From an uncultured Bacilli bacterium (GTDB lineage: Bacteria; Bacillota_I; Bacilli_A; RF39; UBA660): a DNA stretch of 12,513 nucleotides. The stretch lies in the NCBI GenBank assembly GCA_947624535.1, contig CANQKU010000024.1, positions 1 through 12,513 of the forward strand, in the 5' to 3' direction. The notes beneath the pieces were generated by a model. The model worked only from the letters and a program-made list of their open reading frames with translations, ran no database searches and had not been told where the DNA came from. This document shows positions 7,475-12,513 of this stretch, in pieces. A program made the translations under genes and the position numbers. Positions within the stretch are counted from its first letter, which is position 1; each line of letters starts with the position of its first letter.

Positions 7475-8669
7475 CTAATCTTTCATAAATTTCTTTTATT
7501 TGTTTTTCATAACCTATATCTTTAGGATGATAATACTTTTTATCTTTTAATTTATCGGGAAGATATTGTTGAACTACATAGCTACCCTTATAGTCATGAG
7601 GATATTTATATTCAGGCGAGTCTGTTTTAATGTGTTTTGGAATAGAGGAAACTGAGCCCTCTTCGATATCTTTGATAGCATTATCTAAAGCAACATGGGC
7701 AGTATTACTTTTAGGAGATAGGGCCATTTCAGTAACAATTGTACCTAATGGTATTCTAGCTTCTGGTAAGCCAACTCGCTCAGCTGCATTAATAGCAGCA
7801 TCTACTCTAGGACCAATAGCTGGATTAGCAAGACCAATATCTTCATAAGCAATAACACTCATTCTTCTATAAATTGACTCTAAGTCACCCTCAACAATAA
7901 GTCTTGCTAAATAGTGAAGAGCAGCATCAACGTCACTACCACGAATAGATTTTTGAAAAGCTGATAAAACGTCATAATGACCATCACCATTTTTATCTGA
8001 GAAAAAAACAGGTCTACTATTTATATTAGTAATAACTTCCTCATCAATTACCCCATCATTAGTAGAGTAATAAGCAATTTCTAATAAATTATAAGCATAT
8101 CTTAAGTCATTACCAGAAAGTTTAGCTATACGTTTAATCGCTTTATTATCGATTTTAATACCCTCTAAAGTAGGGTGCTTGATAGCAAGCGTCAAAGCTT
8201 TTATAATATCTTTTTCATCTAAGTCATGTAGTTCAAAGAGCTGGCATCTACTTCTAATCGCCGGATTAATAGAATGATATGGGTTAGAAGTAGTCATCCC
8301 AATTAAAGTAATTAAGCCACTTTCTATTTGAGGTAGTAATAAATCTTGTTTATCTTTATGCAAGCGGTGTATCTCATCCATAATTAAAACTAACTCTCCA
8401 TACATTTTAGCTTCTTCTATGACAATATCAAAATCTTTTTTATTATTAATAGTAGCATTTAAAAACCTATATTTAACACCTAAATCATTTACTAAAGCCT
8501 GAGCAATAGAAGTCTTTCCAATACCAGGTTTACCATATAAAATCATAGAACATAACTTTTTATTTTTAACTAAATTAGTTAGAATTTTATCTTTTCCAAT
8601 TAAATGGGTTTGACCAATAACATCTTTTAAAGAAGTAGGCGCTAGCAATAAAGCTAAGGGTTTATTCAT
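7452..8669 (-). CDS. rarA: Replication-associated recombination protein A (AAA+ ATPase)
   Basis: A 405-aa RarA/MgsA (WRNIP1-like) ATPase that acts at stalled replication forks with single-strand binding protein. The AAA+ core shows Walker A GKPGIGKT (46-53), Walker B LVLIMDEIHR (93-102, D98/E99), sensor 1 TTSNP (126-130) and an arginine-finger region AIRSRC (137-142). The lid helices follow at about 185-200 (LSGNDLRYAYNLLEIA). The C-terminal MgsA tetramerisation domain begins near GDGHYDVLSAFQKSIRGSD and includes SVIAYEDIGLANP and HPKDIGYEKQI. Length is normal for the family (about 410-450). On the minus strand GGTGA (8680-8676) is 6 nt ahead of the ATG. It is divergent from xerD, and its 3' end forms one arm of the shared terminator. 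Confidence 0.95.
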   Translation of the reverse strand: MNKPLALLLAPTSLKDVIGQTHLIGKDKILTNLVKNKKLCSMILYGKPGIGKTSIAQALVNDLGVKYRFLNATINNKKDFDIVIEEAKMYGELVLIMDEIHRLHKDKQDLLLPQIESGLITLIGMTTSNPYHSINPAIRSRCQLFELHDLDEKDIIKALTLAIKHPTLEGIKIDNKAIKRIAKLSGNDLRYAYNLLEIAYYSTNDGVIDEEVITNINSRPVFFSDKNGDGHYDVLSAFQKSIRGSDVDAALHYLARLIVEGDLESIYRRMSVIAYEDIGLANPAIGPRVDAAINAAERVGLPEARIPLGTIVTEMALSPKSNTAHVALDNAIKDIEEGSVSSIPKHIKTDSPEYKYPHDYKGSYVVQQYLPDKLKDKKYYHPKDIGYEKQIKEIYERLEKIKEQQ

Positions 8670-8686
8670 ATTAAATCACCACTTCT

Positions 8687-8695
8687 ATTATAACA
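8687..8695 (-). promoter_or_regulatory. Extended -10 promoter of rarA
   Basis: On the minus strand TGTTATAAT gives a perfect -10 with the TGN extension. No good -35 is seen. GGTGA starts seven bases after the end of the -10. Confidence 0.6.
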
Positions 8696-8716
8696 TAAAC
8701 TAATAAATTTAGACTT

Positions 8717-8745
8717 TTGTAATTTATAAAAATATAGTATATAAT
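8717..8745 (+). promoter_or_regulatory. Promoter of xerD-deoB
   Basis: TTGTAA (8717-8722) and TATAAT (8740-8745) have an ideal 17-base spacer. GGTGA at 8752-8756 follows six bases after the -10. Confidence 0.65.
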
Positions 8746-8761
8746 AAAAGTGGTGAAAGTT

Positions 8762-9679
8762 ATGAAAATAGAAGATGCTGTTAGTGACTTTATAAATTAT
8801 TGTGTATTTGAAAAAGGTTTATCTGATAAGACAAGAGAGTCATATACTTATGACTTACATACTTATCAATTATTTTTAAATACTAAAAAAATTTATACTG
8901 TAGATCAAATTAAATCTAAAGATTTAGAAGAGTTTTTAAAATTACGTTCAAATGATAATGAAAAGACTTCTACTATTGCTCATAATTTAACTGTTATTAA
9001 GAATTTTCATATGTATTTATATAAAAATAAAATAATAAATAATGATATAACCGCAGGAATTTCAAGACCAAAACTTCAAAAAAAGATACCTAAAGTAATT
9101 AGTATTGAAGATATGGAAAAACTCCTAGATATTAACCTAAATTCAGCATTTGACTATCGTAATAAAGCTATGTTAGAATTAATGTATGGAGCAGGTCTTA
9201 GAGTTTCAGAATTAATCCAGTTAAATACCCATGATATTGACTATAATAACTGTATTATAAGAATTACAGGTAAGGGTAGTAAAGAGCGAATTGTTCCATT
9301 AGGAGAATATAGTATTTATTATTTAAAATTATATTTAGAAAAAAGAAGTTCATTAATAAAAAAGAATGATAGTGAAGCTTTGTTTTTAAATAATCATGGT
9401 AATAGAATGACTAGACAAGGTTTTTTTAAAAATTTAAAGATAATTTTAAAGAAACAGGGATTAGATGAAAATATTTCTCCTCATACATTAAGACATTCTT
9501 TTGCTACTCATTTATTAAAAAGAGGAGCTGACTTGCGAAGTATTCAGGAATTACTTGGTCATTCAGATATTGTTACAACTAAGATATATACTCATGTTAG
9601 TGATGAAAAAGTAAGCATGGATTATAAAAAATATCATCCAAGAGAATATAAAAATGAAGGTGATAAAGATGAAATTTAA
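8762..9679 (+). CDS. xerD: Tyrosine recombinase XerD
   Basis: A 305-aa Xer-type tyrosine recombinase that resolves chromosome dimers at dif with its XerC partner. An N-terminal SAM-like DNA-binding domain (about 1-90) precedes the catalytic domain. All active-site residues are visible: R147 in GAGLRVSE, K171 in TGKGSKER, H241 and R244 in HTLRHSFATHLL, H267 in LLGHSD, and the nucleophile Y276 in KIYTHV. XerD is favoured over XerC because deoB follows directly, as ripX-drm does in Bacillus. I choose the ATG at 8762; an in-frame GTG at 8750 overlaps the ribosome site GGTGA (8752-8756) and lies at the expected transcription start. The last 11 bases overlap deoB. Confidence 0.9.
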   Translation: MKIEDAVSDFINYCVFEKGLSDKTRESYTYDLHTYQLFLNTKKIYTVDQIKSKDLEEFLKLRSNDNEKTSTIAHNLTVIKNFHMYLYKNKIINNDITAGISRPKLQKKIPKVISIEDMEKLLDINLNSAFDYRNKAMLELMYGAGLRVSELIQLNTHDIDYNNCIIRITGKGSKERIVPLGEYSIYYLKLYLEKRSSLIKKNDSEALFLNNHGNRMTRQGFFKNLKIILKKQGLDENISPHTLRHSFATHLLKRGADLRSIQELLGHSDIVTTKIYTHVSDEKVSMDYKKYHPREYKNEGDKDEI

Positions 9680-10835
9680 AAGAATATTTCTAATGGTTTT
9701 AGACTCTTTAGGAGTAGGTGAAGCAGATGATGCTAATCTATATAATGATAATGGGGCTAATACATTAGGACATATTAAAGAAAATTGTGACTTATTTATA
9801 CCAAATTTAAAAAAAATAGGTTTTTTAAATACTCTAAATATGAATGAAGATGATGAAGTAGATGCTTATTATACTATAGCCAAGCCAAATAATGCTGGTA
9901 AAGATACATTAAATGGACATTATGAGATGATGGGAATTACTAATAATATTGAATTTAAAACATTTAATAATGGATTTCCTACGGAATTATTAGATGGTAT
10001 TGAACAAGTTACGGGAAGAAGAGTAATTGGTAATAAATGTTGTAATAATGATACTATTATTAAAGAATTAGGTGATCGTCAACTAAATTATGGATCTTTG
10101 ATTGTCTACACTTCAGCTGACTCTGACTTACAAGTTGCTGCTCATGAAGACGTTATTCCTGTTTCAATGTTATATAAATATTGTGAGAAAATAAGAGCTA
10201 TTACTTTAAGAGAAGACTGGAGAGTAGGTAGGGTAATTGCTAGACCATTTGTTGGTAGTAATGGTAATTATTATTTTTCTAATAGTGGTAGAAAAGATTA
10301 TGCTGTAAAACCTCCAAAAAAGACTATTTTAGACCAATTAAATGAAAATAATTATAATGTAATTGCTCTAGGTAAAATGAACGATATCTTTGATGGAGCA
10401 GGTATTAATAAAAGTATTAAAGCTACAACTAATATGGAAGCTATTAATAAGTTTTCAGATATTATGGATAAGAGTTTTACGGGTATTTGTATGACTAATT
10501 TAGCTGATTTTGATAGTTTATATGGACATGCTAGAGATGCTTCAGGCTATGCTAAAGCTATAGAAGAGTTAGACGTAGAAATACCTATGATGCTAAATAA
10601 ACTAGAAATAGATGACTTATTTATTATAACCGCTGATCATGGTAACGATCCAACTTTTGCTGGATGCGACCATACTCGTGAAAATGTACCAGTTATATTT
10701 TATAGTAGAGCTTTCCAAAATCCAAAGAAATTACCAGTATTAAAAAGTATTGCCGATATTGGAGCAACTATTGCCGATAATTTCAATTTAGAAAAACCTG
10801 AGATTGGTGAAAGCATTCTTGATCAATTAATATAG
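9669..10835 (+). CDS. deoB: Phosphopentomutase
   Basis: A 388-aa phosphopentomutase (Drm), a Mn2+-dependent alkaline-phosphatase-superfamily enzyme that interconverts (deoxy)ribose 1-phosphate and 5-phosphate in nucleoside salvage. Numbered from the chosen start, metal and catalytic residues are D12 in FLMVLDSLGVGE, the phospho-acceptor T80 in GKDTLNGHYEMMG, D282 and H287 in DFDSLYGH, D323 and H324 in TADHGND, and H335 in DHTRE. The cap domain lies between about 95 and 215. Length is normal. The ATG at 9669 is preceded by AGGTGAT at 9658-9664 inside xerD; an upstream in-frame ATG at 9654 lacks a ribosome site. It is co-transcribed with xerD. The usual partner, purine nucleoside phosphorylase, is not in the window. 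Confidence 0.95.
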   Translation: MKFKRIFLMVLDSLGVGEADDANLYNDNGANTLGHIKENCDLFIPNLKKIGFLNTLNMNEDDEVDAYYTIAKPNNAGKDTLNGHYEMMGITNNIEFKTFNNGFPTELLDGIEQVTGRRVIGNKCCNNDTIIKELGDRQLNYGSLIVYTSADSDLQVAAHEDVIPVSMLYKYCEKIRAITLREDWRVGRVIARPFVGSNGNYYFSNSGRKDYAVKPPKKTILDQLNENNYNVIALGKMNDIFDGAGINKSIKATTNMEAINKFSDIMDKSFTGICMTNLADFDSLYGHARDASGYAKAIEELDVEIPMMLNKLEIDDLFIITADHGNDPTFAGCDHTRENVPVIFYSRAFQNPKKLPVLKSIADIGATIADNFNLEKPEIGESILDQLI

Positions 10836-10856
10836 AGATACATAAGGTATCTTTTT
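10835..10856 (+). terminator. Terminator of xerD-deoB
   Basis: AGATAC (10836-10841) pairs with GTATCT (10847-10852) around a 5-base loop, with T-rich sequence from 10852. It begins at the deoB stop codon. The stem is short and AT-rich, so strength is uncertain. Confidence 0.6.
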
Positions 10857-10877
10857 CTTTCAAAATTAAAGTTAGTA

Positions 10878-10906
10878 TTGATATTTTTTTAAAAATGTGT
10901 TATAAT
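10878..10906 (+). promoter_or_regulatory. Strong promoter of the 186-aa orphan gene
   Basis: TTGATA (10878-10883), a 17-base spacer and TATAAT (10901-10906) with an extended TGT at 10898-10900. It is the closest match to a full sigma-A promoter in the window. Unlike the others, its leader is about 28 nt. Confidence 0.75.
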
Positions 10907-10940
10907 ACATAAGCAGTAAAAAAGAGGGGAGATAATAGTC

Positions 10941-11501
10941 ATGATCCGTACTGTTAATAATGATGAATTTATAAATGACTTTGATGATCGTAATATTATA
11001 AAGAAAATTATTTTATCTAAGCCATTAAGTCAATTTGAAGCTAATAATTTATTTGAAATTCAAGTTTTAGATAAAGATAATCTAAATTCTTTTAATTATC
11101 GTTATCATACTATGTATTATGAGATTACTTTTCTAAAAGATAAAGTAGAATTTATGCAAAAAATCTATAAAATAGATGATAAAGAAACTATTTGTGTATA
11201 TGATACTCCCCCACTAACTTTGAGGGGAGCGAAGAGCTCATCTAAGACGATTAAACAAGTAATACCATATATTGCCTTAAGACCAGATGATTTTAATGAT
11301 AACAGCCAATATATTGGGGTTCATAGTGATGAAGATGGAATTATAAAGAAGTTAAATATAATAGATTTAGATAAATTAAAATTAACTGAAAATTATAGTA
11401 TAACTAATATAGATATTAACTTATATACTATGCCAGGAGAGTGGCATGAAAATAAAGATACAGATGTAGTAGTATATCAAAAAATACCAAGAAGTAAATA
11501 A
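10941..11501 (+). CDS. Hypothetical protein, 186 aa
   Basis: I do not recognise this protein. It is 186 aa, has no signal peptide or membrane segment, and is rich in Asp, Asn, Lys and Ile, suggesting a soluble cytosolic protein. The N-terminal half has a strand-like region, RYHTMYYEITFLKDKVEFM. The middle holds an odd VYDTPPLTLRGAKSSSKT segment (about 87-104) encoded by an unusually GC-rich stretch with a hairpin. The C-terminal part is polar, ending near NLYTMPGEWHENKDTDVVVYQK. AGAGGGGAG at 10923-10931 is a ribosome site about 9 nt from the ATG. It is monocistronic: a strong promoter of its own, a 12-bp terminator directly after, and a convergent neighbour. A real, well-expressed gene is likely; function is unknown. 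Confidence 0.75.
   Translation: MIRTVNNDEFINDFDDRNIIKKIILSKPLSQFEANNLFEIQVLDKDNLNSFNYRYHTMYYEITFLKDKVEFMQKIYKIDDKETICVYDTPPLTLRGAKSSSKTIKQVIPYIALRPDDFNDNSQYIGVHSDEDGIIKKLNIIDLDKLKLTENYSITNIDINLYTMPGEWHENKDTDVVVYQKIPRSK
11206..11229. repeat. GC-rich hairpin inside the orphan gene
   Basis: CTCCCC (11206-11211) and GGGGAG (11224-11229) form a perfect 6-bp GC-rich stem with a 12-base loop, in an otherwise very AT-rich gene. It is the most GC-rich short inverted repeat I see within a coding region here. Confidence 0.6.
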
Positions 11502-11516
11502 TCTCTTGGTATTTTT
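11481..11516. terminator. Bidirectional terminator after the orphan gene
   Basis: AAAATACCAAGA (11481-11492) and TCTTGGTATTTT (11504-11515) form a perfect 12-bp stem with an 11-base loop, followed by T on the plus strand. Six A residues on the left give a U run on the minus strand, so it can also end the convergent regulator gene. It includes the last codons of the orphan gene. Confidence 0.8.
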
Positions 11517-11571
11517 ATATATAAGAAGTTAACATAATATCAATTATAGGAAGTTAATAAATATAGTAGAG

Positions 11572-12339
11572 TTAAACCTTTCTAGATTGTATTTCAGCAA
11601 TCTTTTCTAATACTTCTTTGGCATTACTTTCATTAATCTCAGTATACCCTAATTCTTTTAAAGCTTGTACTTTAGCTGTATTTAACTCTTGAGTACGACT
11701 TAATTTTTCTTCATTTTTATGTTCAATATCTTGTTCAAATCTTTTATGAGATTCGGTAATTTTACTTTTAGAAGCACCACCATTATTATATAAGGTCATC
11801 GCACTAAATAAAATACTTTCAAAGATAAATTGTTGATCTTTATCATAAATGAACTCTAAAGCCTCAGTAAATCCTAATGACTTTGACATATAAGCTAAAA
11901 TATAATATAGTTCAGGAGCAGTTTCCATTGATTGTAAAAAGTGATATAAATAGCAATAAGTATGATAAGTATTTTTTGATTTATCATCAGCTAATTTTTC
12001 TTTTAATAAAGTAATAATATTAGATAAAATCTCTTGTTCTTTCTTATTAAAACCTTTTAAGTCAGTTAATAATTCACGATTAGAAGAGTCTTTAACACCT
12101 TCATTTAATCTATTTTCTACCTCAATTATATATTCTCCAGTAATTTCTAAAGTACCAATTTCTTCTATACTTTTTACATCTAATAAACTAAGTAATTTTA
12201 AATTTTTTTCTTTTGGCCATTCATTTAAATTAGGTAAAGCTAAATAATTATATAACATTTGTCTAGATACACCTAAATATTTAGCTAAACGTACTTTACT
12301 TACACCTAATTCTGTCAATAATTGATTTAATTGTTCCAT
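11572..12339 (-). CDS. Helix-turn-helix transcriptional regulator (Xre-like), unknown target
   Basis: A 255-aa protein with an N-terminal helix-turn-helix at about residues 12-33 (GVSKVRLAKYLGVSRQMLYN), of the lambda-repressor/Xre kind. The rest has no recognisable effector domain. It contains a helical middle region with many aromatic residues (about 124-165, including TYHTYCYLYHFLQ and ELYYILAYM) and a charged, probably coiled C-terminus (about 195-255). No membrane segment or protease motif is seen. On the minus strand AGGAGGG (12356-12350) lies 10 nt ahead of the ATG. Its promoter carries a palindrome and a direct repeat, suggesting autoregulation, but that is inference. It stands alone between the shared terminator and an upstream gene's terminator. 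Confidence 0.75.
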   Translation of the reverse strand: MEQLNQLLTELGVSKVRLAKYLGVSRQMLYNYLALPNLNEWPKEKNLKLLSLLDVKSIEEIGTLEITGEYIIEVENRLNEGVKDSSNRELLTDLKGFNKKEQEILSNIITLLKEKLADDKSKNTYHTYCYLYHFLQSMETAPELYYILAYMSKSLGFTEALEFIYDKDQQFIFESILFSAMTLYNNGGASKSKITESHKRFEQDIEHKNEEKLSRTQELNTAKVQALKELGYTEINESNAKEVLEKIAEIQSRKV

Positions 12340-12344
12340 ATTGT

Positions 12345-12375
12345 TTTTACCCTCCTATTATCATTTTACCCTCCT
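12345..12375. repeat. Direct repeat in the regulator's promoter and leader
   Basis: TTTTACCCTCCT occurs at 12345-12356 and 12364-12375, a 12-base direct repeat with a 19-base period. On the minus strand one copy is the ribosome site; the other overlaps the promoter spacer and the -10. Confidence 0.8.
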
Positions 12376-12391
12376 TTACGTAAATAGTCAA
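12363..12391 (-). promoter_or_regulatory. Promoter of the helix-turn-helix regulator, with internal palindrome
   Basis: On the minus strand TTGACT (12391-12386), a 17-base spacer and TAAAAT (12368-12363). A perfect 10-base palindrome TTTACGTAAA (12375-12384) occupies the spacer, where a bound repressor would block polymerase. AGGAGGG starts seven bases after the -10. Confidence 0.65.
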
Positions 12392-12392
12392 G

Positions 12393-12420
12393 AAAAAAGT
12401 ATGTAAATCATTTTACATAC
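12393..12420 (-). terminator. Terminator of the rightmost minus-strand gene
   Basis: On the minus strand GTATGTAAA and TTTACATAC form a perfect 9-bp stem with a 4-base loop (12420-12399), followed directly by six T residues (12398-12393). It lies 29 bases after the stop of the upstream gene. It could also serve as an operator, since it lies just upstream of the regulator's -35. Confidence 0.65.
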
Positions 12421-12448
12421 CAAAATATATGTTATAATTAATAATTAC

Positions 12449-12513
12449 TTATAGTAAATACCAAAGTTTTTTACCATCTTTTTGAACTTCTTTAATGATA
12501 CCTCCACCAATAC
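12449..12513 (-). CDS. C-terminal end of an unidentified protein (cut by window edge)
   Basis: An open frame enters from the right edge on the minus strand and ends at a TAA at 12449-12451. The visible 20 residues are IGGGIIKEVQKDGKKLWYLL. This is too short to assign to a family. A terminator hairpin with a T run follows 29 bases later, which supports this being the true end of a gene. Confidence 0.5.
   Translation of the reverse strand, partial: IGGGIIKEVQKDGKKLWYLL

Larger units (their letters stand above)
8676..8756. repeat. Mirror-image promoter and ribosome-site inverted repeat between rarA and xerD
   Basis: A 17-base segment at 8676-8692 is the reverse complement of 8740-8756 at 16 of 17 positions. 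Read outward, each arm is TATAATA, one variable base (G for rarA, A for xerD), then AAGTGGTGA. So both genes have the same -10, the same spacing and the same ribosome site, and their mRNAs would begin nearly identically. Confidence 0.8.

Noticed and set aside
11521..11571. AAGTTAA repeated twice between the orphan gene and the regulator
   Set aside because: A seven-base AT-rich repeat is expected by chance at this composition.
12345..12364. Five-codon upstream ORF (MIIGG) between the two AGGAGGG copies before the helix-turn-helix gene
   Set aside because: The predicted transcription start is downstream of its ATG, so it would not be on the mRNA.
12430..12438. Extended -10 (TGTTATAAT) on the plus strand, which could drive a transcript rightward
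   Set aside because: It has no good -35 and points into the 3' end of a minus-strand gene with no plus-strand reading frame; likely chance in AT-rich sequence.

Overview
The window is about 12.5 kb of very AT-rich bacterial chromosome. The gene set and order are those of low-GC Firmicutes: an alaS T-box leader, an AI-2E-family permease upstream of alaS, xerD followed by deoB, and RNase HIII near CvpA. TGA is used as a stop (holA ends in TGA) and tryptophan is TGG, so this is the standard bacterial code and not the Mycoplasma code. My best guess is an uncultured gut-type member of the Bacilli near the Erysipelotrichales/RF39 lineages; that placement is inference.

Layout. (1) 1-1506: the start of rnhC on the minus strand, divergent from cvpA, which runs into the convergent yigZ with overlapping stop codons. 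(2) 1576-7474: an AI-2E-family permease, then an alanine-type T-box leader that controls a run of four genes: a deoxynucleotide-kinase-like P-loop protein, alaS, holA and a C-terminally short Nudix domain. It ends at a bidirectional terminator shared with rarA. (3) 7452-10856: rarA on the minus strand, divergent from xerD-deoB on the plus strand, with mirror-image promoters. (4) 10878-11516: a single unrecognised gene (186 aa) with the best promoter in the window and its own terminator. (5) 11572-12513: a minus-strand helix-turn-helix regulator with a repeat-rich promoter, and the last 20 codons of an unidentified minus-strand gene.

Most content is housekeeping: translation (alaS), replication and recombination (holA, rarA, xerD, rnhC), nucleotide metabolism (deoB, the kinase-like gene, Nudix) and membrane proteins. 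I see no mobile element, CRISPR array, rRNA or tRNA, and no gene-free stretch over 300 bases; the longest is 208 bases and is filled by the T-box.

The most unusual signal is in the promoters. At seven of the eight single-gene or operon promoters I can place, exactly six bases separate the -10 box from the Shine-Dalgarno sequence, so transcription would be expected to start at, or within a base of, the ribosome binding site. Leaders would be only about 10-17 nt long. The exceptions are the T-box operon and the 186-aa orphan gene.
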